From the NCBI RefSeq assembly GCF_030295385.1, contig NZ_AP027079.1:1860001-1924000 (forward strand): DNA of 64,000 bases, read 5' to 3'. Below, in pieces: positions 35,624-44,344 of the stretch (within the stretch, counting starts at the first letter, position 1; each line of letters starts with the position of its first letter). This DNA comes from Geothrix oryzae (GTDB lineage Bacteria > Acidobacteriota > Holophagae > Holophagales > Holophagaceae). Made by a program: the position numbers and the translations under genes. Below the pieces are notes generated by a model. That model was not told the origin of the DNA. It ran no database searches and was given only the letters and a program-made list of their open reading frames with translations.

Positions 35624-37006
35624 ATGCTCCGTCCTCTGCTGCTCTCCCTCGCCGCCCTGGCCTGCCTGGCCGCCCCGCCTCGGACCCTGCGGGTGGACTA
35701 CGGCCACACGGGAGATGCCACCTCCGAGCGCTTCGGCGTGGACCGGGTGGTGCTGGAGCCCCTGCCCTGGCCCGGTGATCCCGCCAAGGCCGTGGACACC
35801 AGCAACCTCGGGAAGTACTGCTTCGAAGTGATCGACAAGGCCACCGGGAAGCTGCTTTATTCCAGGGGTTTCGCCAGCATCTACGGTGAATGGGAGACCA
35901 CTGACGAGGCCAAGACCCTGGGCCGCTCGTTCTCCGAGTCCCTGCGCTTCCCGCAGCCCGAGGCCCCCGTCCGCATCCAGGTGAAGAAGCGCGACGCCAA
36001 GAACGCCTTCCAGACTCTCTGGACCTTCGAGGTCGATCCCAAAGATCCCCTCATCGAGCGGACCCCCGCTCCGGCCGCGGGTAATCTCATCGCCCTGCAG
36101 AAGGCTGGCGATCCCGCGGACAAGGTGGATTTCCTCATTCTGGGCGATGGCTACACGGCCGCCGAGCGCGGCAAGTTCGAGCAGCAGGCGCGCAAGGTCA
36201 TGGAGCTGCTCTTCCAGCAGACCCCCTTCAAGGAGCACCGGAAGGACTTCAATGTCTGGGCCCTTTGCCCCGAATCCAAGGAGAGCGGCATCTCCCGGCC
36301 CTCCACGGGCGTTCACAAGCGCACGCCCCTGGGCACCACCTACGACGCCTTCGGCAGCGAACGCTATGTGCTCACCTTCGACAATCGCGCCTGGCGCGAC
36401 ATCGCCGCCCAGGCCCCCTACGAGTTCGTGGAGATCCTGGTGAACGCCGAGACCTACGGCGGCGGCGGCATCCACAACCTCTACAGCACCGCCTCCGCAG
36501 GCAACAGCACCATCGGCTACCTCTTCGTGCATGAGTTCGGCCACCACTTCGCGGGCCTGGCCGACGAGTACTACACCTCCGATGTGGCCGTCACCAACAG
36601 TCCCTCCCGTCCCGAGCCCTGGGAGCCCAACGCCACCGCCGATCCGAAGCATCCGAAGTGGAGCAGCCTCCTGACCGCCGGCGTGCCCCTGCCCACGCCC
36701 TGGAAGAAGGACGAGTTCGAGGCCCACAGCCACGCCTACCAGAAGGAACGCCGCGCCATCCGCGCCGCCAACCGGCCCGAGTCAGAGATGGATGCCCTCT
36801 TCGCCCGGGAGAAGGTCTTCGAGACGAAGCTGCTGGGCACCGATGCCCACAGCGGGAAGGTGGGCGCCTTCGAGGGGGCCAACTACGAGGCCAAGGGCTA
36901 CTTCCGCAGCCAGGAGGACTGCCTCATGTTCACCCGCGACGAAGTGGGCTTCTGCGCCGCCTGCCGGGCCGCCATCGAGAAGGTGATCCGGCAGTACGCG
37001 AAATAG
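35624..37006 (+). CDS. Secreted M64-family metallopeptidase
   Basis: This 460-residue protein has a signal peptide (about 1-17, ending LAAP), an N-terminal beta-rich region, and an IgA-peptidase M64 catalytic domain. The start of the domain reads VDFLILGDGYTAAERGKF, and the zinc site is HEFGHHFAGLADEYY (first His H303). The final CAACRAAIEKVI and an earlier SQEDCLMF complete the family pattern. It is probably a periplasmic or secreted zinc protease; the substrate is unknown. ATG 35624 was preferred over ATG 35609 because GAGGTG lies five bases upstream and it begins right at the signal peptide. Confidence 0.88.
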   Translation: MLRPLLLSLAALACLAAPPRTLRVDYGHTGDATSERFGVDRVVLEPLPWPGDPAKAVDTSNLGKYCFEVIDKATGKLLYSRGFASIYGEWETTDEAKTLGRSFSESLRFPQPEAPVRIQVKKRDAKNAFQTLWTFEVDPKDPLIERTPAPAAGNLIALQKAGDPADKVDFLILGDGYTAAERGKFEQQARKVMELLFQQTPFKEHRKDFNVWALCPESKESGISRPSTGVHKRTPLGTTYDAFGSERYVLTFDNRAWRDIAAQAPYEFVEILVNAETYGGGGIHNLYSTASAGNSTIGYLFVHEFGHHFAGLADEYYTSDVAVTNSPSRPEPWEPNATADPKHPKWSSLLTAGVPLPTPWKKDEFEAHSHAYQKERRAIRAANRPESEMDALFAREKVFETKLLGTDAHSGKVGAFEGANYEAKGYFRSQEDCLMFTRDEVGFCAACRAAIEKVIRQYAK

Positions 37007-37015
37007 GGTCGCGGG

Positions 37016-37381
37016 TCATTCCGGTCCCAGCATCCGTCGCAGGAGACGCCCGGCCAGGGCGCAAATGAAGGCCAGCCCAAACCCGAACGCCGCCGCCATG
37101 ACCACTTCGAAGGGCCACAGATTGTGGGAGGTGGGATCCTTCGCCCCATCCACCACCACCCGGGCCATCACGGCGCTGGGCACGGCGGAACCCGTGACGA
37201 AAGTGGCCCGCCCCACTCCGAAAGGAGCCCAACCCCCGGCCCCGGCGGCGATGACCACGAAAGCCAGGAAGCCGATCATCGAGACGGGATGGGAGAAGGT
37301 GAACCGGTTGTAGGGGGCCACCCACCAGGGGATCCCTGCGGCAAGCAAGGCCGCGGCAAACCAGACCCACGAAGGCTTCAT
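37016..37381 (-). CDS. Hypothetical small membrane protein
   Basis: This 121-residue protein has about four hydrophobic helices (near 6-22, 33-50, 58-76 and 90-112) and a short charged tail. I do not recognise the family. A central GGWAPFGVGRATFVTG and the later SHNLWPFEVV are the most patterned parts. It lies 9 bases downstream of the uvrB stop on the same strand, so it may be co-transcribed, and is convergent with the M64 peptidase. Confidence 0.7.
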   Translation of the reverse strand: MKPSWVWFAAALLAAGIPWWVAPYNRFTFSHPVSMIGFLAFVVIAAGAGGWAPFGVGRATFVTGSAVPSAVMARVVVDGAKDPTSHNLWPFEVVMAAAFGFGLAFICALAGRLLRRMLGPE

Positions 37382-37390
37382 CGGCTCACC

Positions 37391-39442
37391 TCAACCCGGT
37401 ACGGGCCCTGAGGCCATGGCGAGGGGCGAGTCCCCGGCGGACAGGAGCCGATCGCGGCGGGCGTGGAGGATGCGGTCGCGCAATTCCGCCGCCTCCTCGA
37501 ACTTCATGTGGGAGGCCAGCTCCTTCATGCGCTTCTCGAGCTTGGCCACTTCCCGCTCGAAGGCCTTGTCCTCGAGGTAGAGCAGCGGCTCTTCGGCGGC
37601 CTGGTCCTCCCTGGAGACATTGATGAATTCCCGGGCCAGGGCCTCGCCCATGACATCGTCCAGGTTGCGCTTGACGGTCTCGGGCGTGATGCCGTGCTCC
37701 AGGTTGTGCGCCAGCTGCTTGTTGCGCCGCCGCTCGGTCTCGCCGATGGCCTGCTTCATGGAGCCCGTCATCACATCGGCGTAGAGGATGGCCCGGCCGT
37801 TCACATGGCGCGCCGCCCGGCCGATGGTCTGGATGAGGCTCCGATTGTTGCGGAGGAAGCCCTCCTTGTCCGCATCCAGGATGGCCACCAGGCTCACTTC
37901 CGGCAGGTCCAGCCCCTCTCGCAGCAGGTTGATGCCCACCAGCACATCGAAGACGCCCCGGCGCAGGTTCTTCAGCAGCTCCACGCGCTCCAGCGTGTCG
38001 ATCTCGCTGTGCAGGTACTCGGCTTTGATGCCCAGCTCCTGGTAGTAGGCCGTGAGCTGCTCCGCCAGCTTCTTGGTGAGGACCGTCACCAGCACGCGCT
38101 CGTCCCGGGCCACGGTCTTGCGGATCTCCTCCAGCAGGTCGTCCACCTGGGTGCCCACCGGGCGCACCTCGACGAGGGGATCCACCAGCCCCGTGGGCCG
38201 CACCACCTGCTCCACGAAGGCGCCGCCGCTCTGCTGCAGCTCGTAGTCGCCCGGGGTGGCGGAGACATATACCACCTGCTTCACCCGGCTCTCAAATTCT
38301 TCGAACTTGAGAGGACGGTTATCCAGGGCGGAAGGGAGGCGGAAGCCGTAGTCCACGAGGGTGGTCTTGCGGGAGCGGTCGCCGTTGTACATGCCGTGGA
38401 GCTGGCCCGTGGCCACATGGCTTTCGTCCATGAAGACGATGAAGTCCTCGGGGAAGTAGTCCAGCAGCGTGTGGGGCGGCTGGCCCGGCTGGCGGCCGTC
38501 CAGGAAGCGGCTGTAGTTCTCGATACCGCTGCAGTGGCCCATCTCCTTCATCATCTCCACATCGTAGATGACGCGCTGATGGAGCCGCTGCAGCTCGACG
38601 ATCTTGCCGGCGGCCCGGAACTCGTTCTCCCGCGCCTCCAGCTCCACCTTGATGCCGTGGATGGCGGCCTTGAGCTTGTCCTCGGGGGTCACATAGTGCG
38701 TCTTGGGCCAGATGGTGAGGTCGTCCAGCTTCTCGGTCACCACGCCCCGCAGGGGGTCGATCTTCGAGAGGCGCTCCACCTCGTCGCCCCATAGCTCGAT
38801 GCGGTAGGCCACATCCTCATAGGCCGGATAGACCTCCACCACATCGCCGCGCACGCGGAAGATGCCGGGCTCGAAGCTCAGATGGTTGCGCTGGTACTGG
38901 ATGGCCACCAGATCCCGCAGCAGCATGGCCCGGTCGATGGTCTGTCCGGTCTTCAGGTTCACCGAGAGATTCAGGTACGAGCTGGGATCACCCAGGCCGT
39001 AGATGCAGCTCACAGAGGCCACCACGATGGTGTCGCGGCGCTCCAGCAGGCAGCGGGTGGCGCTGAGGCGCAGCTTCTCCAGCTCCTCGTTGATCTTCGC
39101 GTCCTTGTCGATGAACAGGTCCCGCTCGGGCACATAGGCCTCGGGCTGGTAGTAGTCGTAGTAGCTGACGAAGTACTCGACGGCGTTCTCGGGGAAGAAC
39201 TGCTTGAACTCGCTGAACAGCTGCGCGGCGAGGGTCTTGTTCGGCGCGAAGATAAGCGCCGGCCGGCCGGCCCGGGCGATGGTGCTGGCCATGGTGTAGG
39301 TCTTTCCCGAACCCGTCACCCCCAGCAGGGTCTGGGCGCGGTCCCCGCGCTGAAGGCCCTCCACCAGCTGCGCGATGGCCTCTGGCTGGTCCCCGGCTGG
39401 GGAGTACGGCGAGACGAGCTTGAAGGGAATTGCCTTGGCCAT
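37391..39442 (-). CDS. uvrB: Excinuclease ABC subunit B
   Basis: This 683-residue helicase-like protein is the damage-verifying subunit of nucleotide excision repair. Walker A ([10 protein letters not shown]) is near residue 40, the beta-hairpin region [20 protein letters not shown] follows, then FMDESHV, the helicase motifs [14 protein letters not shown] and [12 protein letters not shown], and a C-terminal UVR motif ([20 protein letters not shown]). Length and order are normal for UvrB. uvrA and uvrC are not in this window. A 9-base-period repeat lies 14 bases upstream of its start. Confidence 0.97.
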   Translation of the reverse strand: MAKAIPFKLVSPYSPAGDQPEAIAQLVEGLQRGDRAQTLLGVTGSGKTYTMASTIARAGRPALIFAPNKTLAAQLFSEFKQFFPENAVEYFVSYYDYYQPEAYVPERDLFIDKDAKINEELEKLRLSATRCLLERRDTIVVASVSCIYGLGDPSSYLNLSVNLKTGQTIDRAMLLRDLVAIQYQRNHLSFEPGIFRVRGDVVEVYPAYEDVAYRIELWGDEVERLSKIDPLRGVVTEKLDDLTIWPKTHYVTPEDKLKAAIHGIKVELEARENEFRAAGKIVELQRLHQRVIYDVEMMKEMGHCSGIENYSRFLDGRQPGQPPHTLLDYFPEDFIVFMDESHVATGQLHGMYNGDRSRKTTLVDYGFRLPSALDNRPLKFEEFESRVKQVVYVSATPGDYELQQSGGAFVEQVVRPTGLVDPLVEVRPVGTQVDDLLEEIRKTVARDERVLVTVLTKKLAEQLTAYYQELGIKAEYLHSEIDTLERVELLKNLRRGVFDVLVGINLLREGLDLPEVSLVAILDADKEGFLRNNRSLIQTIGRAARHVNGRAILYADVMTGSMKQAIGETERRRNKQLAHNLEHGITPETVKRNLDDVMGEALAREFINVSREDQAAEEPLLYLEDKAFEREVAKLEKRMKELASHMKFEEAAELRDRILHARRDRLLSAGDSPLAMASGPVPG

Positions 39443-39456
39443 AGAACCAAAAGCAA

Positions 39457-39512
39457 ACCACGAAGCAGGGAAGACGCGAAGAATTATTCGTCTTTCATTC
39501 GTGTTTTCGCGG
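39457..39512. repeat. Intergenic repeat, CACGAAG type (copy 2)
   Basis: Between fabF and uvrB the plus strand begins ACCACGAAG and ends TTTTCGCGGT, with partially complementary arms (ACC-CGAA against TTCG-GGT) and internal GAAG/CTTC-like units at about nine-base spacing. It resembles the CACGAAG-type palindromic repeat at 49801. The remainder of the 225-base gap (39443-39667) holds a weaker nested inverted repeat (AAGGGGA/TCCCCTT around CGAAG/CTTCG) and no gene. Confidence 0.55.
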
Positions 39513-39667
39513 TATCAGCGGGGCCCATTCCCAGGGCGAAGCGAGCCGTCCCAGCGGGTCCTTTTGAATGAACCCAGCCAGGACGAAGGGGACGGGCTGC
39601 GAAGGCTGGCTTCGAGACATCCCCTTCACCCCCTGCATCCTGGCTTGTCTGGCAACTCCCGGGAAAC

Positions 39668-40921
39668 CTAGAGCTTCCGCAGGACCAGGCAGCCATTGGT
39701 GCCGCCGAAGCCGAAGCCGTTGTTCATGGCGTATTCGGCATCGAAGGTGCCGGCCACATTGGGCGTCACATCCAGATCGCACTCGGGATCCTGGCGGTCC
39801 ACATTGATGGTGGGGGGGATCTTCCCGGTCTTGACGGCCATGACGGCCACGATGGTCTCGAGACCCCCGGCGGCGCCCAGCAGGTGGCCGTGCATGGACT
39901 TGGAACTGCTCACCTTGATCTTCTTCGAGTGCTCGCCGAAGACCTTCTGGATGGCCTGGCACTCCAGCTTGTCGCCCACGGGCGTGCTGGTGCCGTGCAT
40001 GTTCACATAGCCCACTTCCTCGGCCGCGATGTCGGCGTCCTTGATGGCCGCCCGCATGACGCGCTGACCGCCTTCGCCCTCGGGGGCGGGGGTGGTGATG
40101 TGGTTGGCGTCGCCGCTCATGCCGTACCCGGCGACCTCGGCGTAGATCTTGGCGCCGCGGGCCTTGGCCAGCTCGTATTCCTCAAGGATGACGATGCCGG
40201 CGCCTTCGGCCATCACGAAGCCGTCCCGGTCCACATCGAAGGGTCGGGAGGCGCGCTCAGGCTCGTCGTTGCGGGTGCTGAGGGCGCGCATGGCCGCGAA
40301 GCCGCCCACGCCCAGCTGGTTCACCACCGAGTCGCTGCCGCCGGCCATCATGCGGTCCGCATAGCCGAAGGCGATGAGGCGCGCGGCGTCACCGATGGCG
40401 TGGGCACCCGTGGCGCAGGCGGTGGCCACGGCGCTGCACGGGCCCTGCAGACCGTACTTGATGCTGGCCTGGCCGCTGGCCAGGTTCACGATGAGGCTGG
40501 GGATGAAGAAGGGGCTGGTGCGGCGGGGGCCGCGGTAGCCGTTGGCCTCGTCCCAGATGGTGCTGAGGCCGCCGATACCGCTGCCGATGTAGGTTCCGAA
40601 CACCTCGCGCTCGGCCTTGGTGAGTTCCACCTGGTCGAAGCCCGCATCCACCCAGGCCTCATGGGCCGCGCCCAGGGCGTAGTGGATGAAGATGTCCATC
40701 TTCTTCTGCTCTTTCTTCTCGATGAACAGGTCGGGGTTGAAGCCCTTGACCTGCCCCGCGATCTTGCAGGCGAAGTCGGTGACATCGAAACGGTCGATGG
40801 TGCCGATGCCGCTCTTCCCGGCCAGGAGGTTGGCCCAGGTCTCGGGAACGGTGAGCCCGCAGGGATTGACCGTTCCCATGCCCGTGATGACGACGCGACG
40901 GCGCTGGACAGTCCTGCTCAT
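39668..40921 (-). CDS. fabF: Beta-ketoacyl-ACP synthase II
   Basis: This 417-residue condensing enzyme extends fatty acids by reacting acyl-ACP with malonyl-ACP. The catalytic cysteine is in SAVATACATGAHA, and the two histidines lie in HGTSTPVGD and SMHGHLLGAAGG. N-terminal VVITGMGTVNPCG and C-terminal NNGFGFGGTNG are typical of FabF. acpP lies upstream on the same strand with 91 bases between them containing a terminator-like hairpin. Length is normal. Confidence 0.96.
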   Translation of the reverse strand: MSRTVQRRRVVITGMGTVNPCGLTVPETWANLLAGKSGIGTIDRFDVTDFACKIAGQVKGFNPDLFIEKKEQKKMDIFIHYALGAAHEAWVDAGFDQVELTKAEREVFGTYIGSGIGGLSTIWDEANGYRGPRRTSPFFIPSLIVNLASGQASIKYGLQGPCSAVATACATGAHAIGDAARLIAFGYADRMMAGGSDSVVNQLGVGGFAAMRALSTRNDEPERASRPFDVDRDGFVMAEGAGIVILEEYELAKARGAKIYAEVAGYGMSGDANHITTPAPEGEGGQRVMRAAIKDADIAAEEVGYVNMHGTSTPVGDKLECQAIQKVFGEHSKKIKVSSSKSMHGHLLGAAGGLETIVAVMAVKTGKIPPTINVDRQDPECDLDVTPNVAGTFDAEYAMNNGFGFGGTNGCLVLRKL

Positions 40922-40960
40922 GGCTTCACCTCACTCTTCGTTGGACGGACGGGAAAACAA

Positions 40961-40995
40961 ACATGCCGCAGGGCCGTGGGGGCGCTGCGGCATGT
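40961..40995 (-). terminator. Rho-independent terminator or attenuator between acpP and fabF
   Basis: The arms ACATGCCGCAG (40961-40971) and CTGCGGCATGT (40985-40995) are perfect 11-base complements around a 13-base loop. Read on the minus strand, the hairpin is followed by TTGTTTTCC. It lies after the acpP stop and before the fabF start, so it could end most acpP transcripts and let some read through into fabF. Confidence 0.75.
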
Positions 40996-41012
40996 AAATG
41001 ATCCACGCAGGA

Positions 41013-41252
41013 TTAAGCCTTCGCGTGCTTCTCGATGTAGGCGATCGCATCGCCCACCGTGCGGATCTTCTCCTGCTCGCTCTCAGGGATCTCGAGACTG
41101 AAGGCCTCTTCGATGGCCATGATGATCTCGACGGTATCGAGACTGTCCGCACCGAGGTCGTCCACAAAGTGGCTGGATTCGGAAATGGAATCCTCGGGCT
41201 TGGCCAACTGCTCGGCAATAATCGCAATGACCTTCTTACGCACATCAGCCAT
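41013..41252 (-). CDS. acpP: Acyl carrier protein
   Basis: This 79-residue acidic protein carries growing acyl chains on 4'-phosphopantetheine. The attachment serine is S37 in GADSLDTVE. The whole sequence follows the standard ACP pattern from VRKKVIAIIAEQL to the terminal AIAYIEKH. ATG 41252 has GGAGGAG upstream; the five extra upstream codons in frame cover this ribosome binding site and are not coding. It is followed by fabF, as in many bacteria. Confidence 0.97.
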   Translation of the reverse strand: MADVRKKVIAIIAEQLAKPEDSISESSHFVDDLGADSLDTVEIIMAIEEAFSLEIPESEQEKIRTVGDAIAYIEKHAKA

Positions 41253-41279
41253 CGTGGGCTCCTCCAAACGAACCCGGAA

Positions 41280-41309
41280 ACCCTAACACACTCTCCGCCC
41301 GATTGCCAA
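41280..41309 (-). promoter_or_regulatory. Possible sigma-70-type promoter of acpP
   Basis: Reading the minus strand upstream of acpP, TTGGCA (complement of 41304-41309; five of six matches to the -35 consensus) is followed after 18 bases by TAGGGT (complement of 41280-41285), a weak -10. The position, about 28 bases before the start codon, is suitable. The match at -10 is poor. Confidence 0.35.
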
Positions 41310-41350
41310 ACCCCGGGTAGGTTGGCTAAGTGTCAGTGCAGGAATACCCC

Positions 41351-42298
41351 ATGCCCCGCGCCCGAACGCATGAAGAACCCGAGAACGGCTGGCCGCTGGG
41401 ATGGGGCGCCAGCCTACGCGAGTTCCGCACCTTCCTGGCGGTGGAGCGGGGACTTTCGGTCCACACGGCTTCGGGCTACCTCTCCGATCTGAACCACCTG
41501 GTCGTCTGGGCCTGCGATCGGGGCATCTCCGCCACGGACCTGACGCGGGACCACCTCACCGCCTTCCTCGTCTCCCAGCATGCCGAAGGGAAGGCTCCCC
41601 GCAGCCTGGCGCGGATGAGCTCGAGCCTGCGCGCCTTTCTCACCTTCCTCCGCATGGAGGGCGGCGAGGGAGCCGGTCCCGAGGCCGTGGTGAAACCGCC
41701 CCGCCCGCCCCGCATCCTGCCCCGCACCCTGGGCGAAAGCCAGGTGGAAGCCCTGCTGAATGCGCCGGACACGGCCACCCCCCTGGGCGTGCGGGATCGC
41801 GCCTGGCTGGAGCTCCTCTACGCCTCGGGCCTCCGCGTCTCCGAACTGGCGGGGCTCCCGGCCCTTTCGGTATTCCTCGACGAAGGTTTCCTCAAGGTCA
41901 CGGGCAAGGGCCGCAAGGAACGGCTCATCCCCTTCGGCTCCAGCGCCGAGCGGTGGATCCGCGCCTGGCTCGTCCTGCGCCCCGGGTTCAAGCCCAGGGG
42001 CGGCGAACTCTTCGTGGGCCAGCGCGGGGAGGGAATCACCCGCCAGCACCTGTGGCGGCTCCTCAAGGCCTACGCCCTCAAGGCCGGCCTCCGCGTCGAG
42101 GCCGTGAGCCCCCATGTGCTGCGGCACGCCTTCGCCACGCACCTCCTGGACCACGGCGCCGACCTCCGCGCCGTCCAGGCCATGCTCGGCCACGCCGACA
42201 TCAGCACCACCCAGATCTACACCCATGTCCACCAGGCTAGGCTCCGCGCCCTGTACGACCAGATGCACCCGCGGAGCGGCTCGCCTGCGGCCGACTGA
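41351..42298 (+). CDS. xerD: Tyrosine recombinase, XerD-like
   Basis: This 315-residue Xer-type recombinase has a SAM-like N-terminal domain (about 20-108) and a complete catalytic domain: R162 (SGLRVSEL), K186 (GKGRKER), H255 and R258 (HVLRHAFA), H281 (LGHADI) and Y290 (STTQIYTH). The HADISTTQIYTHV segment is the usual XerD version, while the gene at 785 has HASLSTTQRYTH as in XerC. The start is uncertain: ATG 41351 is chosen, but GTG 41330 or 41336 would add five to seven residues. It is divergent from acpP and convergent with the EamA gene. Confidence 0.88.
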   Translation: MPRARTHEEPENGWPLGWGASLREFRTFLAVERGLSVHTASGYLSDLNHLVVWACDRGISATDLTRDHLTAFLVSQHAEGKAPRSLARMSSSLRAFLTFLRMEGGEGAGPEAVVKPPRPPRILPRTLGESQVEALLNAPDTATPLGVRDRAWLELLYASGLRVSELAGLPALSVFLDEGFLKVTGKGRKERLIPFGSSAERWIRAWLVLRPGFKPRGGELFVGQRGEGITRQHLWRLLKAYALKAGLRVEAVSPHVLRHAFATHLLDHGADLRAVQAMLGHADISTTQIYTHVHQARLRALYDQMHPRSGSPAAD

Positions 42299-42311
42299 TC
42301 TCCCTGCGGCC

Positions 42312-43190
42312 TTACAACTGCGTGAGCAGTACGCCACCCAGCACCAGTGCCGCGCCCACCGCAAAGGCCGGCGTGATGGCCTGCCCGTAGAAGATCCAGG
42401 CCAACAGGGCCGTAGCGACGGGCTGCCCATTGGTGGCGATGGCCACCCGGCTGGGCTCCTTCATGGACAAGGCATGGAACCAGAGCAGGTAGGACACCAC
42501 GCTCGTCATCAAGCCCAGGTAGATCAGACCCACCCAGGCCATGGGCGGAATGGCGGCCACCACCAGCCTCGGCAGCCCCAGGGCGCCGAGGGGCGCGAAG
42601 ATCGCCAGACCGAAGAGGATGGACAGCGTGGTGGCCCGTTGGGCGCCGTGTTTCTGCACCAGGGGCCTGCTCATCACCGTGTAGCCCGCCCAGGCCACGA
42701 CCGCCACCAGCACCATGAGATCGCCCAGGATCCACCGGGGCGGCAACGCCCGGCCGGCCTTTCCTGAGAACAGCACCAGCACGCCTGAAAAGGCCAGCGC
42801 CAGGCCGCCCAGCTTGCGCAGGCCAGGCCGCTCCTGTCCGCGGGCCCAGGCCAGCAGCAGGACCACGGTGGGCGTCAGCGCATAGAGCAGCGCGGCGTGG
42901 GAGGGCAGCGTGAGGGCCAATCCGCCGAGGAAGGCAACCTGGTTCAGGGTGACGCCCAGGAACCCGGCCCAGAGGTAGGTCCGCCAATCACTGCGGGCCA
43001 CCGTCCACAGATCCAGGTGCCGGATTCGAGCCAGCAGAAGAAAGCCCGCACCGGCGATGAGGAAGCGGAGCAGGCCCAGGGCCAGGGTCGGCATCGTGTC
43101 CGCCGCGGTCTTCCCGAGCAGGAAGGTCCCGGCGGAGATGAAGGTGTGAAGCCCCATGACGGCGGCAAAGCGGAAGTTGCGATGGCCCAT
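42312..43190 (-). CDS. EamA/DMT-family transporter
   Basis: This membrane protein of about 292 residues has ten predicted helices in two five-helix EamA halves, the layout of drug/metabolite transporters. Landmarks are AGTFLLGKTAADTMP in the first half, NQVAFLGGLALTLPSHAALLYALTP, and the repeat-like SVVSYLLWFHAL to NGQPVATALLAWIFYGQ in the second. Substrates of the family include amino acids, nucleotides and sugars; none can be inferred here. ATG 43190 has GGAGGG immediately before it, which is close; ATG 43241 is an alternative start. Confidence 0.82.
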   Translation of the reverse strand: MGHRNFRFAAVMGLHTFISAGTFLLGKTAADTMPTLALGLLRFLIAGAGFLLLARIRHLDLWTVARSDWRTYLWAGFLGVTLNQVAFLGGLALTLPSHAALLYALTPTVVLLLAWARGQERPGLRKLGGLALAFSGVLVLFSGKAGRALPPRWILGDLMVLVAVVAWAGYTVMSRPLVQKHGAQRATTLSILFGLAIFAPLGALGLPRLVVAAIPPMAWVGLIYLGLMTSVVSYLLWFHALSMKEPSRVAIATNGQPVATALLAWIFYGQAITPAFAVGAALVLGGVLLTQL

Positions 43191-43291
43191 CCCTCCAGCA
43201 TGGCCAAAGCGGGGCCGGCCCGGGGCCGTCGAAATGAGCATGGACCGCCCCCGAGGGAATGAGCGATGATGGGCCAGGAGCCGCAAACCCT

Positions 43292-44338
43292 ATGGCCGTG
43301 ACCAAGACCCCCCGCAAGAAGCCCGTGACCGCCCCCGCCGATGAGAAGAAACCTGCTGCCAAGGCCAAGGCCCCGCTGAAGAAGGCCGCCCCGAAGAAAG
43401 CCGAGGCTCCGGAACCCAAGGCCAAGGCCGCCCCCAAGGCGCCCGCCAAGAGCAAGGCCACCAAGGCCGCGGAGCTCGCGGCCGAAACCGTCGCCCCCGC
43501 TGTCCCGGCCCCTCTTCCGGAACCGGCAGCGGCCGCTCCCAAAAAGCCTTCGGCCGCGCCGGCCCTGCCGCCCCTGGCCGCGTCCATCCTCGTCGCCATC
43601 CAGGAGGGCCGCGCCGTCGAGTTCATTTTCGCCGATGCGGACGCCAATGCCCCCCGCACCTTCGAGCCGCGCCACCTCACCTTCGATGCCCTCAGCCAGG
43701 CGTGGTATGCCTGGGGCTGGGACCGCCGCTACAACGCCGAGCGCCACCACCGCCTGGATCTGCTGGCCGAGGTGAACGAGGTGGAGGGCATGGGCCGGGC
43801 GGCCCAGGGCCCCTATCCCGAGGGAACCCCCGCCAACCAGATCGGTGGCTGGCTTGGCGGCGACGCCATCGCCGTGAAGGCCACGCTGCTCAAGCAGTGG
43901 GTCTTCGCCGTGAAGCAGGCCCCGCCGGCCTTCCCCCACTTCAAGCTCGAGGAACTGGGTGACGGTCAGGCGCAGGTCACCTTCTCGGCCACGGACCTGC
44001 GGGCCATCGCCCGCTGGGCCATGCAGTTCGGCGACGGCATCCAGGTGCTGGAACCTGCCCGGCTGGTGGATCGCATCAAGCAGGTGGGCGCCGTCTGGGC
44101 GGGCCGGGAACGGCAGGTCAGCGCGCCGGCACCCAAGCAGGTTCAGCGTCCGGAACCTTCCTCCGAGCCCCGCCGCGCCGAGGCCCGTCCCCAGCACGAG
44201 GCGAAGCACGAGGCTAGGCCCGACACGAAGCCCGAGCCGCGGCCCCACCGCGAGCCCCGTCCCGAGAGGGAGCGCGAAGAATCGGCTCCCAAAGGGAAGG
44301 CCGGCAAGGTCGAGGTCATCCGCTTCGACCGCCTCTGA
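43292..44338 (+). CDS. WYL-domain protein with histone-H1-like tails and no HTH
   Basis: This 348-residue protein starts with about 95 residues rich in Ala, Lys and Pro (PKKAEAPEPKAKAAPKA-like, as in histone H1). A WYL domain follows at about 97-165 (QAWYAWGWDRRYNAERHHRLDLL), then a WCX-type domain (about 190-272; LKQWVFAV, RWAMQFGDGIQVLEP). The last 75 residues are again Pro/Glu/Arg/Lys-rich. WYL proteins normally carry an N-terminal helix-turn-helix and act as ligand-responsive regulators; here the HTH is replaced by a lysine tail that could bind nucleic acid nonspecifically. ATG 43259 is an alternative start. It is divergent from the EamA gene. Confidence 0.8.
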   Translation: MAVTKTPRKKPVTAPADEKKPAAKAKAPLKKAAPKKAEAPEPKAKAAPKAPAKSKATKAAELAAETVAPAVPAPLPEPAAAAPKKPSAAPALPPLAASILVAIQEGRAVEFIFADADANAPRTFEPRHLTFDALSQAWYAWGWDRRYNAERHHRLDLLAEVNEVEGMGRAAQGPYPEGTPANQIGGWLGGDAIAVKATLLKQWVFAVKQAPPAFPHFKLEELGDGQAQVTFSATDLRAIARWAMQFGDGIQVLEPARLVDRIKQVGAVWAGRERQVSAPAPKQVQRPEPSSEPRRAEARPQHEAKHEARPDTKPEPRPHREPRPEREREESAPKGKAGKVEVIRFDRL

Positions 44339-44344
44339 TCGGAA

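Noticed and set aside
41330-41350. Earlier GTG starts for the XerD-like gene
   Set aside because: They are possible but have weaker ribosome-binding context than ATG 41351; kept only as alternatives.
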